Assembly: GCA_016714045.1 (NCBI GenBank)
Contig: JADJNY010000002.1
Location: forward strand, 620,001 to 684,000
Length of the DNA stretch: 64,000 bases
Origin: Planctomycetota bacterium
GTDB lineage: Bacteria; Planctomycetota; UBA1135; GCA-002686595
Direction: 5' to 3'
Shown here: positions 24,727 to 35,118 of the stretch, piece after piece
Numbering within the stretch: the stretch's first letter is position 1
Layout of the letters: each line of letters begins with the position of its first letter
Notes under the pieces: generated by a model
Databases searched by the model: none
Told to the model about the DNA's origin: nothing
What the model saw: only the letters and a program-made list of their open reading frames with translations
Translations under genes and position numbers: made by a program

Positions 24727-25590
24727 TCACGAGCGGCGCGAACGCGCCGACGTGCACACGATCCAGCTCTCCCCGAGCTGTTCCGGTGCTTCGACCGCGC
24801 GCGCGTCGAGCTCGTCGTCGGCGAGCTCCTGCCAAATGCGTACGTCCGTGAAGCCGACCTCCTGGAAGGCGTCGGCGAGCTCCGCGAGCGACCAGAGGCG
24901 CCAGCGGTACACGAAGGCGTCCGTGAATTCCTGCACGATCTCCCCGCGGTGCTCCACCCGGAAGTGGAGCGCGTTCACGACGCGCGCAGTCCTGGGATCG
25001 GCGAAGCGCTGTTCCCAGGTGTAGCGGATCCGGCGGCCGTCGGGGAGGAGGTGGACGCGCTCGACGGCGCCCGTGCGGAAGGCGTTGGCGCCGCCGTAGG
25101 TGTCGCAGATGAACGTCCCGTCGCTTGCGAGGCGCGCGCGTGCGCGACGGAGGTAGGCGAGCAGGTCGCCGCGCGTCGCGAGCTCGCCGAGCGAGAAATT
25201 GCCCACGAAGAGCACGTCGCAGCGGTGCCGCTCGGGATCGCTCGCCGCGCGGGCGTCGCCGCACGCAAGCTCGATCCGATCGAGGACGCCGTCGCGGCGC
25301 GCGTCACGGGCGGCGCGCTCGAGGACGTCCGGGTCGTGGTCCAGCGCGATCGCGCGACCGTTCGGGACGAGCCGGACCCAGGCGCGCGCGAGCGCCGCGG
25401 TGCCGCAGAAGTCCTCGCCGAGCACCGTCGGCGCGCCGCCGTGGACCGCGCGGAGGTGGGGGACGAGGCGCTCGGGGGCCTGGACGCAGTGCTCGTATAA
25501 CGCGTGGCGGTCGAGCGGCGGGGCGGAGGGCGAGCCGGCGTCGGGAGCGGCCGTGCGCGCACCGTCGACACCGCGATCGACGGACTCCAT
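24727..25590 (-). CDS. Class I SAM-dependent methyltransferase
   Basis: This 287-residue protein has the SAM-binding stretch VLGEDFCGTAALARAW (about 56-70), then AIALDHDPDVLERA, and LFVGNFSLGEL as the fourth motif. The later YRWRLWSLAELADAFQEVGF matches the C-terminal part of small-molecule methyltransferases. It has no signal peptide. The ATG at 25590 was used; a GTG at 25599 overlaps the stop of the preceding cutC gene (GTGA), so coupling is possible. The substrate is unknown. No SD is clear for either start. Confidence 0.75.
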   Translation of the reverse strand: MESVDRGVDGARTAAPDAGSPSAPPLDRHALYEHCVQAPERLVPHLRAVHGGAPTVLGEDFCGTAALARAWVRLVPNGRAIALDHDPDVLERAARDARRDGVLDRIELACGDARAASDPERHRCDVLFVGNFSLGELATRGDLLAYLRRARARLASDGTFICDTYGGANAFRTGAVERVHLLPDGRRIRYTWEQRFADPRTARVVNALHFRVEHRGEIVQEFTDAFVYRWRLWSLAELADAFQEVGFTDVRIWQELADDELDARAVEAPEQLGESWIVCTSARSRRS

Positions 25591-25595
25591 CGCGC

Positions 25596-26336
25596 TCACA
25601 GCGCGGCGCGCAGCGCGCGCACGCGTTCGGCGCGCGTCGCCTGCAGCTCCCAGAGGCCGATCGGGTCGGAGTCGAAGCGCGGCTCGTCGGGGCGGTGCTC
25701 CATGGCACTCTCGACGAGGCGGCGCGCCGTCGCGTGGACCTCGTCGACGCCGGTCGCGCGGACGAGCGCGCGCACGTTCTCGGGCCGCACGCCGCCGCCC
25801 GCGAGGATCGTGATGCGGCCGCGCGCGGCGCGGACGAGCTCGGCGATGCGCTCGGCGCCTTCCGGTGCAGTCGCGGCGCCGCCGGACGTGAGCACGCGCT
25901 CGACGCCGTGCTCGACCAACGTCTCGAGCCCGCGCAACGGATCGACGACGTGGTCGAACGCGCGGTGGAACGTGACGGACATCGGGCGCGCGGCCGCGAC
26001 GAGCGTGCGCAGCGCGAAGCGCGACACCGTGCCGTCGCGCTCGAGCGCGCCGACCGCGACGCCGGCGGCGCCCGCGGCCTTGGCGGCGAGCACGTCGCGC
26101 TTCATCGTCTCGAGCTCGACGTTCGTGTAGTGGAAGTCGCCGCGCCGCGGACGCACGAGCACGACGATCGGGATGCGCACTTTCTCGAGCGCGAGCGCGA
26201 GCGTGCCCGCGCTCGGCGTCGTGCCGCCCTCGACGAGCCCGGCGCAAAGCTCGAGCCGATCCGCGCCGCCTTCCGCAGCGGCGAGGCAGGCCTCGACGGA
26301 GTCGACGCAGATCTCGATCAGGACGCGGGGGGGCAT
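25596..26336 (-). CDS. cutC: CutC family protein
   Basis: This 246-residue TIM-barrel protein matches CutC throughout: EICVDSVEACLAAAEGGADRLELC at the start, ALVEGGTTPS-like, VLVRPRRGDFHYT, then FHRAFD, VLTSGG, ITILAGGGVR and EVHATA. CutC was linked to copper handling in E. coli and humans, but its reaction is not established. The stop overlaps a possible GTG start of the methyltransferase downstream. The length is normal for the family. Cytoplasmic. Confidence 0.92.
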   Translation of the reverse strand: MPPRVLIEICVDSVEACLAAAEGGADRLELCAGLVEGGTTPSAGTLALALEKVRIPIVVLVRPRRGDFHYTNVELETMKRDVLAAKAAGAAGVAVGALERDGTVSRFALRTLVAAARPMSVTFHRAFDHVVDPLRGLETLVEHGVERVLTSGGAATAPEGAERIAELVRAARGRITILAGGGVRPENVRALVRATGVDEVHATARRLVESAMEHRPDEPRFDSDPIGLWELQATRAERVRALRAAL

Positions 26337-26490
26337 CGGGAGGGCACGCTACGCCTTGCAGGTGTCGTCTGACAAGGTCGCGGGCGCGCGAGGGCGGACG
26401 GACGTGGGGGCGTGTCGGCGCGCAGCGTGGCGCCCTGTCGTGCGGGCGTCGACGGCGAGGGAGCGCCGGCCCGAGCCCGCGAACGAGCGC

Positions 26491-26536
26491 GAGCCCGCGT
26501 CCCCCCGGCGCTCTCCGGCCGGCGGTCCGCGGGCTC
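26491..26536 (-). terminator. Possible terminator of the HEAT-repeat gene
   Basis: GAGCCCGCG (26491-26499) pairs with CGCGGGCTC (26528-26536), with a GC-rich inner segment that can pair further. It lies just downstream of the stop at 26547 on the minus strand. Another GAGCCCGCG copy at 26473 could compete. Confidence 0.35.
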
Positions 26537-26546
26537 GCGCGCGAGC

Positions 26547-29500
26547 TCACTCTTTCTTCGCGCTCTTCGCGTTCAGCTGGTCGATCGCGAGCTGCGCCGC
26601 GGCGCGGACCTCGGGCGCCTTGTCCTTCAAGAGCGCGATCAGCTTCGGCAGGTGCTCGGCGGCGTCGAGCGTCGCGAGCGACTTCGCGGCCTGGGCGCGC
26701 ACCGTCGCGTCGGGGTCGGCGAGCAGCGGGAGGAGCTCCTTCACGGCGCTCGCGCGCTGTTCGAGCTCGCTGTCGCGCAGGTCCCAGCGCTGCTTCTCGT
26801 CGAGGTAGGTGCGGATCTGCTCGAGCCCGTCGAGGCACGCTTTGCGGGCCGTGTCGCTCACCGCCAGCGTCACGCCGGCGAGCAGGCGTCGCGCCGCGTC
26901 CTCGGACATGTAGCCCGTGAGCGCGGCCGCGGCGTCGCGCTGGACCCGGTCGCGCGCGTCGCGGTCGGTGATCCAGCGCGCGTCGAGCGCGTCGGACAGG
27001 AGCTCGAGGCCGAACGGCGCCTTCATGCGGCCCAGCGTCGCGAGGACGCTGACCTCGACGCGCTCCAGCCGCAGGCAGCGCTTCAAGATCGCGACCGTCT
27101 TCGCGTCTTCGCTCGTGGGCAGCGCGGCGATCGCTTCCGAGAGCAAGCTGAGCCTCCCGTTCGCTTCCGGCGCGTCGAGCCAGCGGTCGAGGATCGCCAT
27201 CGCGAGCCCGTCCTTCTCCGCATTGCCGATCATCCAGACCAGCGGGACGCTGTGGACGCGCGCGTCCTGGAGCAAGCCGCGGAAGTAGTCGGTGCGGCGC
27301 TCGGACCGGAAGTACTTGCCGAGGTCGGAGAGCGCGTTCTGTTCGTCGGAGTCGAGCGCCTGCGTCGTCCAGGAGTCGAGCTGCAGGACCTTGCGCAGCC
27401 CGTCTTCGCAGCGCGCGTCGGCGTCGAGAGCCAGGATGCTCGCCGCGCGCAGCCGCAGACCGCGGCTCGCGGTGGCATCCTCCAGCGTCTCGTACCACGC
27501 GGTGCGCAGCACGTGACCCTCCCGCGCCATGCCGTACGCGCCTTCGGCGAAGCTCGGCATCCAGCTCGGCTGGACGCGGCGCGCGACGCGGACGAAGGCC
27601 GCGAAGGTCGCGTCGTCGACCGCCTGGAGCGTGGCCAGGTTCGTGAGGCTCCACGGGTAGGACCTCAGCACGTGCGGCAGGAGCCACTCCCGCTCCTTCG
27701 TCGTCGCGAGGGTGAGCAGCCGGACGATGGCCGACGGCCGCTGCATGGCATGCTCCACGCAGTCGCTGAGCACCGGGTTGCCGTTGTTCTCCAGGTCGGG
27801 CGCGCCGGGCGCCTCGATGCGGGCGAAGAAGACGGGGAGCACGGCGTCTCCGCGCGCCTTCATCCAGCGGTTCAAGCTCTGATCGAGCGCGGAGCGCACG
27901 GACGGCACCTCGTCCGCCGCGAGCCGCGCGAGGATCGCGGGCGCCTCGCCGAGCGCCTGCGGGAGCGAGCGGGCGAGCCGCGCGCGCAGCTCCGGATCGG
28001 GATCGCGCGCGATCGCGACGTACGCGTCGGCGTCGAGCGGCGGTTTGATCCCGAGCGCGAGCTCGATCGCGTCGCGGCGCACGCTCGCGTTCTCGTCTTC
28101 GATCAACGCGCGGAGCGCCGCGCGCTCCTGGGTGCCGAGCACGGGCCTGAGTTCCCTGTATGCGTTGACCGGGTTCGCTTCCGGGACGAACATCGCCACG
28201 CGCGCTTGGCGGTTGCGCAGGCTCTGGATCACGATCCGCCGCACTTCGGCGTCCGGATCGGACGCGCGCGCGAGCAGCGCGGGCGAACGCTCCTCGTCGA
28301 GCAGGATCTGGGCCGCGTATCGCCGCACCGTCGCGTTCGGCGAGGCGACGGCGCGCTCGAGCAGGCCGAGCGCGCTCGAGCGGCCGTAGGCCGTCTGCAG
28401 CGCCTCGAAAGCGGCCTGCACGTCCCCGGGCTTTTCGGACGCGAGCGCCGCGCCGAGCGCCGCCTGCAGCGCGGGCGTGAGCGCGTCCTGGAGGCAGAGC
28501 ACCCGCACCGGGCCGCGCAGCGTGTCCGCGGCCACCTCGGGATCGCGCACGAGCCGCTCGACGAGCGGGACCCACGCCGCGTCGATCAAGGTCGGCTTCT
28601 GCTTGTTGTCGGAACCGGCCATCCACGTGTTCTCGTCCCGGAGCACGCCGCCCGCTTCCAGGCTGCGCAGGATGCGCTTCTTCCACAGGAATCCACCGGC
28701 GTCGAAGTGGGCGAGCGCGAACTCGGCGCCGCGGGCTTCGTCGAACTGGAAGAGGAGCGTGAGCGCGTCCCTCAGGGCGTTCGCCTGCATCGAGTCGAAA
28801 GACTCGCGGACGACCTTCTCGAGCACGGGCACGGCGCGGGCGCCGAGCTCCCGGAGCGCGAGCACGTCGCCCGCGGAGACCCACGCGCGGATGCTCGCTT
28901 CGATGCTCGACTCTTGATCACGGCCCGCCTGCGGTTCCGTGCTCCGCGCCGTCGACGCACTCGGAGCGAGGCGCGCGCGCGCACGCGCGACCGCGGGGGC
29001 TGCGATCGCCTTGGTCTCCTCGGCGACGAGCGCCTCGTCCGCGAGCTCGAACTCGTAGCGCGCGCCGAGCGCCGCCTTCACGCCGGCGTCGGGGAGCAGC
29101 CGCTCGAGCGCCGCGAGTGCCGCGTCCTTCTTCCCGCGCTTCTCGAAGAGGCTCGAGCGCGCGAGCGCGACCTCCTGGAGCACGTCCCACCGCGCGACGT
29201 AGTCCTCCTTCCACGCGGCGCGGACGGCGAGCTCGTCGAGCTTCGCCTGCGCCTCGTCGAGCTTGCGATCGACCTCGATCGAGAGCTTCACCGCGGCGAG
29301 CTCCTCGAGCAGCGCGTCCGCGGTCGCGCGCGGGTTCGCGCGCGACGGGACCTGGGCCAGGCCGGGTCCCGTCCCGCTGCCGCGGACCGTCGTCGTCTCG
29401 CTCACGATCGGAGCGCGGCCGATGCGCTCGCCCTTGGAGCCGATCGTCGTCCCGGTCCAGGCGAAGCGCGCGCGAGCGACGGCGTCGTCCGAGGAGTACG

Positions 29501-29666
29501 CGAGGCCCTTCAGCGCCGAGGGTGCGGCGTCTTGCGTCGCGCCGACGTAGCCGAGCGCGTCGCTCGCGGCGACCCGTTCGGTGGAGGACGAGTTGCGCTC
29601 CTCGGCGCCGCACGGGGCGGCGAGCGCGAGCACCAGGGACAGGATCGGGAACATCGAGCGTTGCAT
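26547..29666 (-). CDS. Secreted HEAT-repeat protein
   Basis: This 1039-residue protein has a signal peptide (MQRSMFPILSLVLALAAPCG); the Cys after LAAP could be a weak lipobox. The start at 29666 has AAGGAG 8 bases before it, so an upstream in-frame ATG was not used. From about residue 230 to the end it is a solenoid of HEAT/PBS-type repeats, such as DPDAEVRRIVIQSLRNR, DENASVRRDAIELAL, DPDPELRARLARSLPQAL and DPDATVRAQAAKSLATL. Such solenoids are scaffolds for protein contacts. No enzyme domain is seen. The response regulator gene lies next to it, upstream, on the same strand with 107 bases between. Confidence 0.85.
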   Translation of the reverse strand: MQRSMFPILSLVLALAAPCGAEERNSSSTERVAASDALGYVGATQDAAPSALKGLAYSSDDAVARARFAWTGTTIGSKGERIGRAPIVSETTTVRGSGTGPGLAQVPSRANPRATADALLEELAAVKLSIEVDRKLDEAQAKLDELAVRAAWKEDYVARWDVLQEVALARSSLFEKRGKKDAALAALERLLPDAGVKAALGARYEFELADEALVAEETKAIAAPAVARARARLAPSASTARSTEPQAGRDQESSIEASIRAWVSAGDVLALRELGARAVPVLEKVVRESFDSMQANALRDALTLLFQFDEARGAEFALAHFDAGGFLWKKRILRSLEAGGVLRDENTWMAGSDNKQKPTLIDAAWVPLVERLVRDPEVAADTLRGPVRVLCLQDALTPALQAALGAALASEKPGDVQAAFEALQTAYGRSSALGLLERAVASPNATVRRYAAQILLDEERSPALLARASDPDAEVRRIVIQSLRNRQARVAMFVPEANPVNAYRELRPVLGTQERAALRALIEDENASVRRDAIELALGIKPPLDADAYVAIARDPDPELRARLARSLPQALGEAPAILARLAADEVPSVRSALDQSLNRWMKARGDAVLPVFFARIEAPGAPDLENNGNPVLSDCVEHAMQRPSAIVRLLTLATTKEREWLLPHVLRSYPWSLTNLATLQAVDDATFAAFVRVARRVQPSWMPSFAEGAYGMAREGHVLRTAWYETLEDATASRGLRLRAASILALDADARCEDGLRKVLQLDSWTTQALDSDEQNALSDLGKYFRSERRTDYFRGLLQDARVHSVPLVWMIGNAEKDGLAMAILDRWLDAPEANGRLSLLSEAIAALPTSEDAKTVAILKRCLRLERVEVSVLATLGRMKAPFGLELLSDALDARWITDRDARDRVQRDAAAALTGYMSEDAARRLLAGVTLAVSDTARKACLDGLEQIRTYLDEKQRWDLRDSELEQRASAVKELLPLLADPDATVRAQAAKSLATLDAAEHLPKLIALLKDKAPEVRAAAQLAIDQLNAKSAKKE

Positions 29667-29773
29667 GAGAGTCTCCTTGACCGGGCGCGTGATGGACGCG
29701 CCGACGGTGCGCATGAGACGACGTTCTTCGGTCGAGCTTGTCATGGGCTCCGCTCCGCGTTGTCAACGCGCCG

Positions 29774-30484
29774 TCAACGCGCTCCGCCGTCCTTGGAGAA
29801 GCGGTAGCCGACGCCGTGCACCGTGACGATGTGGCGCGGCGCCTCGGGGTCGTCCTCGAGCTTCCTGCGGAGCTTGACGACGTGCATGTCGATCGTGCGC
29901 GTCGTCGGGAACTCGTCCGCGCCCCAGACCTCCTCGAGGATCACGTCGCGCGACAGCACCTTCCCGTCGCGCGCGAGGAAGAAGCGCAGGAGCTCGAGCT
30001 CCTTGCGCGAAAGGCCGTGGCGCTCGCGGCCCTTCTCGACCGTGTACGCGGCGAAGTCGACGAGGGCCTTTCCGACGCGCGCTTTGCCGTCGGGCTGCGC
30101 GACGCCCGGCGCGCGACCTTCCGAGCGCTGTACGACGGCGCGGATGCGCAGGAGGAGTTCCTTCATCGAGAACGGCTTCACGACGTAGTCGTCGGCGCCG
30201 TACTCGAAGCCCTGCACGCGGTCCCACTCCTCGCCGCGCGCCGACAGGATGATGACGGCCGCCGCGAGGCGGTCCTGGCGCAGCGCCTTGAGCACGCTGA
30301 AGCCGTCCCGCTTCGGCAGCATCAGGTCGAGCAGCACGAGCTCGGGGCCTTCCGAGAGCGCGAGCTTCAGCCCCGCGTCGCCGTCCTCCGCCTCGAGGAC
30401 CTCGAAGCCCTCCGCGCGCAGCGCGTCGCACAAGGCGAGGCGCAGCGGTTCTTCGTCTTCGACCACAAGCACGCGCAGCGTCAT
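29774..30484 (-). CDS. OmpR/PhoB-type response regulator
   Basis: This 236-residue protein has a receiver domain (residues 1-120) with the acidic pair at 10-11, the phospho-acceptor Asp53 in LLDLMLPKRDG, and the conserved Lys103 in VVKPFS. A winged-helix DNA-binding domain follows (about 135-232) with LSRKELELLRFF, a VWGADEFPTTRTIDMHVVKLRRKL recognition region and VHGVGYRF at the end. It would regulate transcription when phosphorylated by the kinase, whose stop overlaps this ATG (ATGA). Target genes are unknown; the HEAT-repeat gene downstream is a candidate. Confidence 0.95.
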   Translation of the reverse strand: MTLRVLVVEDEEPLRLALCDALRAEGFEVLEAEDGDAGLKLALSEGPELVLLDLMLPKRDGFSVLKALRQDRLAAAVIILSARGEEWDRVQGFEYGADDYVVKPFSMKELLLRIRAVVQRSEGRAPGVAQPDGKARVGKALVDFAAYTVEKGRERHGLSRKELELLRFFLARDGKVLSRDVILEEVWGADEFPTTRTIDMHVVKLRRKLEDDPEAPRHIVTVHGVGYRFSKDGGAR

Positions 30485-32469
30485 TCGTCCTCCTCGTCAC
30501 CGCGATCGCACGGGAGCGCGAGCTCGAACACCGCGCCGCTCCCGTGCTCCGGATCGCGAACGGCGATCGTACCCTCGTGCGCGAGCACGATCTCCTTCAC
30601 GATCGCGAGTCCGAGCCCGGTGCCCGGCGCGGCGTCGTGGCCCTCGCGCAGGCGCTCGAAGGGCTCGAAGACGCTCGCGCGCTTCGCCGGCGGGATCCCG
30701 ACGCCTTCGTCGGCGACGCGGAGCACGAGCACGGCGTGGTGGCCGCCTCCAGCGTGTGCGCGGCGCTCGCCGAGCGCCTCGAAACGCGCCCGCTTGGAGC
30801 CCGAGTGCTTGCGCGCGTTGTCCAGCAGGTTGAAGAGCGCCCGGCGCAGCGCGTCCTTGTCGAGCGCGGCGGTCGCCGGCAGGTCGCGCACGTCGAGCGC
30901 GAGCTCGAGCTGGTGCTGCGCCGCCCACGCACGGAACTCGGTACACCAGTCGTCGACCACGGCGCGCACGTCGACGTCCTCGCGCCGCACCTCGAGCTTC
31001 TTCCCGCGCTCGAGGCGCGAGAAGTCGAGCACGTCGTCGACCAGGCGCGAAAGGCGTTGCGCCTCGCGCTTGATCAAGCCGTGGTAGCGCGCCGTCGTCG
31101 CGGCGTCGCGCGTGCGGCCCGACTCGAGGTTCTCCGCCATCAGCAGGATCGACGCGAGCGGCGTGCGCAGCTCGTGGCTCACGTTTGCGATGAACGTCGT
31201 CTTGAGCTCGGCGAGCTTGCGCTCGCGGCGCAGAGCACGCGCCATGACGAAGCCCGCGCCCGCGGCGAAGGCCGCCATGACGAAGAGCGCGCCGCGCAGC
31301 CAGCTCTGGCGCCGCGTCTCGGAGCGCACGAGGGCCTCGGGGTCGGCGTGGCGCAGCGTGAACGCGAAGCCGGCTCCTTGGAGCTCGACGCGCGGCCGCA
31401 GCGCGACGCCGAGCGCGTCGCGCGCGCCGTCGAAGTCGAGCTCGATGCCCTCGGGCAGGAGCTCGCCCGCGCGCATGCGCTCGACGAGCGCTGCGCCGAG
31501 GTCGTCGCGCGTCACGAAGAAGCCGCTCCACGCGCCGTTCGCCGCGCCGCGCCGGGCGAAGAAGTCCGTTCCCATCGCGACGAGGTCCCACGTCGTCGTT
31601 CCCGGCGTGCGTTGGCTCTCGGGGAGGAAGCGCGCGAGCGCGTCCATCGCGGCGAGCGGGAGGAGCGTCCGGATGCGCTCCTTCGAGAAAGCGTCGAGGT
31701 CGAGCGCCGTGAGGCGCGCGACGAGCGCCGACAGCTCCTCGAGGTCCGCGACCCGGTACCAGACGCGCGGAGCGGCGAGGCGCTCGATGCGCGCGGGGTG
31801 CTCGGCGAGCAGCGCGGAGCCGTGGACGAGCCCGGGCAGCGCGAGCGCCGAGACGAGCTCCGCGTCGTTCGCGAGCGGTCCCGCCGCGAGCAGCACGCGC
31901 GGCCCGAGGTCGACGAGGCGCGGGTCGGGCGGGTCGAAGTCGGGCACGAGCGCGCGCAGCTCGCGCTCCGCGCTCGCTCGGTCGTCGCGCTCTCGGGCGC
32001 GCTGCAGGCGAAGCACGCGCGCCGCGACGCGCTGGGGGCGCGACAGGGCCTTCGCGAGCGCGTCGGAGAGCAGGGACTCGATCTCCTCCGCGGACGCCCC
32101 CTGCGCGTCGAGACGTCGGGCCTCGTCGAGGAGCACTCCCCCCGCGACGTCGTCGCGGTCGCTCGCGAGCTCCTCCGGCGCGCGCGGCGGCGGGGCGGCG
32201 AGGGCGGCGACGCGAGCGGCCGGGTCGTGCTGAAAAGCGTCGCTCGACGCGGGCGCCAACGGAGCGTCGGCCCGCAGCGCGCGCTGCCATTCGTCGACGA
32301 CCGCCTGCTCCGTCCGCGCCGCGAGCTGGGCCAGCGCCGTGCGCGCGACGGTCTCCGGGTCGTTCGCCGGCAGGAAGGCCGCGACGACGAGCACCGCCGC
32401 CGAGACGCAGCCGAGCAGGAGGACGCCCCGCTCGCGGAGGGGTGCGCCGAGGCGGGCGGGGGAGGCCAT
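30481..32469 (-). CDS. Membrane sensor histidine kinase
   Basis: This 662-residue kinase has a first membrane helix at about 15-34, a long periplasmic sensor region (about 35-390) that is helical and Ala/Leu-rich, and a second helix at about 391-412. HisKA follows with the phospho-accepting His in ANVSHELRTPLASIL. The HATPase domain has the N box LFNLLDNARKHSG, the G1 box DEGVGIPPAKR and the G2 box GTGLGLAIVKE. It would autophosphorylate in response to an unknown envelope signal and pass phosphate to the response regulator, which overlaps its stop. A (GGCTCA)8 repeat lies about 117 bases upstream of its start. Confidence 0.93.
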   Translation of the reverse strand: MASPARLGAPLRERGVLLLGCVSAAVLVVAAFLPANDPETVARTALAQLAARTEQAVVDEWQRALRADAPLAPASSDAFQHDPAARVAALAAPPPRAPEELASDRDDVAGGVLLDEARRLDAQGASAEEIESLLSDALAKALSRPQRVAARVLRLQRARERDDRASAERELRALVPDFDPPDPRLVDLGPRVLLAAGPLANDAELVSALALPGLVHGSALLAEHPARIERLAAPRVWYRVADLEELSALVARLTALDLDAFSKERIRTLLPLAAMDALARFLPESQRTPGTTTWDLVAMGTDFFARRGAANGAWSGFFVTRDDLGAALVERMRAGELLPEGIELDFDGARDALGVALRPRVELQGAGFAFTLRHADPEALVRSETRRQSWLRGALFVMAAFAAGAGFVMARALRRERKLAELKTTFIANVSHELRTPLASILLMAENLESGRTRDAATTARYHGLIKREAQRLSRLVDDVLDFSRLERGKKLEVRREDVDVRAVVDDWCTEFRAWAAQHQLELALDVRDLPATAALDKDALRRALFNLLDNARKHSGSKRARFEALGERRAHAGGGHHAVLVLRVADEGVGIPPAKRASVFEPFERLREGHDAAPGTGLGLAIVKEIVLAHEGTIAVRDPEHGSGAVFELALPCDRGDEEDE

Positions 32470-32583
32470 GCGACCGTGCAGGCTACCGGGACGCTGCGCG
32501 CGGTCGTCAACGGGGTGTCAACGCGCCGTCGGGGCGCCGCGGTGCACGCTCCGTGTGCCGTCGGGCGGGGCGAGGCACGGGCA

Positions 32584-32681
<98 letters not shown>

Positions 32682-33093
32682 GGCTCGTGCTCAGGCTCGT
32701 GCGCGGGCTCGTCCTCAGGCTCGTGCTCGTGCACACGTTCGGGCTCGCGCTCGCGCTCCAGCACTCGGGTGCAGCTTCCCGACGGCGCGCGCTTCGTTCG
32801 ACGGCGCTCGCTCGCGCGCTCGTCCGACTCGGTCGTGCACGCGCTGCTCGAGTGCACGATCCCGGTCAACTCGACGTTCGCGGACGCATGGAGCCCTTGC
32901 AGTTCCCGTGCAGACATTTCGTGTCCGTGAACGCACCACGCGGGACTTGTTCGAAACCGGAGCCCGTCCGGTCCCCAGCGCGCGCCGCGTGACGAGTGAA
33001 GACGTCCCCGGCCCACGGTCACTCGTGAACTCCCGTCCGGGAGGCGGCGGAAGGAGGGGCGCGCTCCCTTCGTCCTTCAGGAGAGTTCTCACG

Positions 33094-34752
33094 ATGAAAC
33101 TGCACTGGCTCGTTCTCTTGGGCTGCGCCACGAGCGCGGCGGCCTCCGCCCAGACCGGCGATGGCGCCTCGACCACGCCGTTCCGCCCGACGAAGGCTGT
33201 CCACGGCGTCGTCCCCGTCCCGCAGCCCTCCGCCCAGGCCCTGGTCGGCGGCTCCGACTCGTGCTCGACGGCCGACGTGATCACCGGCACGGGCGCGTTC
33301 GCGTTCGACAACTCGCTCGCGACGACGGGCACGGAGGGGCAGCTCAACACGAACTGCATCGTGTTCAACCAGCAGGGCATCGCGTCCGACGTCTGGTTCT
33401 CCTGGACGGCGCCCAACTCGGGCGGCGTCGAGGTGTCGACCTGCGGGCAGACGACCGTCGACACGAAGATCGCCGTCCACGCCGGCGCGTGCCCGCTGCC
33501 CAACCAGGGCGCGACACCGGTCGCGTGCAACGACGACATGAGCAACGCGACGCTGCAGACGAAGTGCTTCTTCAACGCCGTCGCGGGCACGACCTACTTG
33601 ATCCAACTTGGCACCTTCCCCGGCGCGGGCACGGCGACCGGCACGGGCACCTTCAGCATCGAGTTCACGCCGCGCCCGCCCGTCGCTTGCGCGCAGTGGG
33701 ACGACGCGAGCACCGAGAACGGCTTGCGCACCGGCGCCGCGGGGGCCGCGATCTGCTGGCTCCAGCGCTTTGGCAACCCGGGCGACGTGAACTCGATCAC
33801 GGCCATCGAAGCGGCGTGGGGGACGGCGTTCTCCGCGGGCACCGGCGGTTCCGGCCTCCTGAACGGCACCGCGACGACGGTCGCCATCTGGGACGACCCG
33901 AACGACGACGGCGATCCGAGCGACGCGGTGCTGCTCCAGCAGGTCGCGACGACCGTGCAGAACGTCGACACGGACACGACGACGCCGATCACGCTCACGC
34001 CCGCCGTGACGGCGAACGGTGTCTACTTCGTCGGCGTCTCCGTCGTGAACCCGAATCCGATCCCGGCGAACTGGTTCCCGATCCCGCTCGATTCGGACGG
34101 CTGCGGCTTCCAGCCGAAGCTCGCCTGGCGCGCGGTCAACGTCGGGGGCACGTTCAACTTCACGACGCTCGCGGCGAACTCGACGCCGCCCGCCGCCTAC
34201 TCCGACATCGCGGTGGCGCTCGCGAACTTGGGCTTCAACGGCGTGCTCCTCCTCCGCGCGACGTGCGCACCGGTCGGGAACGGCACGCCGTTCTGCTTCG
34301 GCGACGGCACGCTCGCCGACCACACGACCCCCTGCCCGTGCGGCAACAACGGCGCGGCGGGGAACGGCTGCGCGAACAGCGTGAATTCGAACGGAGCGAA
34401 CCTCGACGCGTCGGGCAGCACGGTCGCGAACGACGTGTCGCTGATCGGCACCGGCATGCCGGCGACCGTGTCGTGCATCTACCTGCAGGGCGACGGTCTG
34501 ACCGACGCGACCTTCGGGGACGGCGTGCGCTGCGCCGGAGGGACGCTGATCCGACTGCGCACGCGTGCGAACGTCGCTGGCGCGAGCGCCTTCCCCGACT
34601 CGACGGACACGATCACGCTGTCCGCGCGCGGCGGCGTGACGCCGGGTAGCGGCGTGACGCGTCAGTACCAAACGTACTACCGGAACTCGGCGGCGATCTT
34701 CTGCCCGCCCGAGACGTTCAACGTGACGAACGGCCGGCAAATCGTGTGGTGA
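33094..34752 (+). CDS. Secreted protein with the 153-residue C-terminal module, first of a pair
   Basis: This 552-residue protein has a signal peptide (MKLHWLVLLGCATSAAASAQ) and a CAGGAGAG sequence before its ATG. Residues about 50-190 hold a PPC-like beta-sandwich that starts GSDSCSTADVITGTG and contains DVWFSWTAPNSGGVEVSTCG and DTKIAVHAG. A second beta-rich domain (about 210-390) has VAIWDDPNDDGDPSDAVLLQ. The last 153 residues (400-552) are the shared Cys-rich module. The following gene at 35119 encodes a related protein of the same plan, so this is a tandem duplication. The role is unknown; the domains suggest an adhesive or surface protein rather than an enzyme. Confidence 0.8.
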   Translation: MKLHWLVLLGCATSAAASAQTGDGASTTPFRPTKAVHGVVPVPQPSAQALVGGSDSCSTADVITGTGAFAFDNSLATTGTEGQLNTNCIVFNQQGIASDVWFSWTAPNSGGVEVSTCGQTTVDTKIAVHAGACPLPNQGATPVACNDDMSNATLQTKCFFNAVAGTTYLIQLGTFPGAGTATGTGTFSIEFTPRPPVACAQWDDASTENGLRTGAAGAAICWLQRFGNPGDVNSITAIEAAWGTAFSAGTGGSGLLNGTATTVAIWDDPNDDGDPSDAVLLQQVATTVQNVDTDTTTPITLTPAVTANGVYFVGVSVVNPNPIPANWFPIPLDSDGCGFQPKLAWRAVNVGGTFNFTTLAANSTPPAAYSDIAVALANLGFNGVLLLRATCAPVGNGTPFCFGDGTLADHTTPCPCGNNGAAGNGCANSVNSNGANLDASGSTVANDVSLIGTGMPATVSCIYLQGDGLTDATFGDGVRCAGGTLIRLRTRANVAGASAFPDSTDTITLSARGGVTPGSGVTRQYQTYYRNSAAIFCPPETFNVTNGRQIVW

Positions 34753-35118
34753 GCTCTCCGCGTGCGCGCGACTTCGCTCGAGAACGAGCGGAATCCGCGC
34801 GCCCGCACGAGCTCCGTGCACGTGATCGTCTTCGTCGCACGATGAGCGCCGCGCTCGTCCCGCCTCCGCGCGGGATCGAGCGCGGCGTTCTCCATGACGC
34901 GTATCACGCGCACTTCGTGCACTGCACGCGCAGCACGCACGCCTGACAGAGCTCGTATCGAACTCGGCATGACCGGCGATGGTCGTCGGGGTACTGCTTC
35001 TCCTGGCATGCCTCGTCGTCCCGGAGCGCACCTCTCGGCAGGGGTGAGAGCGCGGCGTTCGCCGCGTCTCGCCTGCGCTCCACGTGACGGCTGTCTTCGA
35101 ATGTCCAAGGAGTTCTCC
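34753..35118. other. Intergenic region between the paired secreted-protein genes
   Basis: No gene is evident in these 366 bases. A weak 6-bp hairpin (34775-34780/34785-34790) lies 22 bases after the first stop. The second gene probably has its own promoter here, though no convincing -35/-10 was seen. Confidence 0.4.
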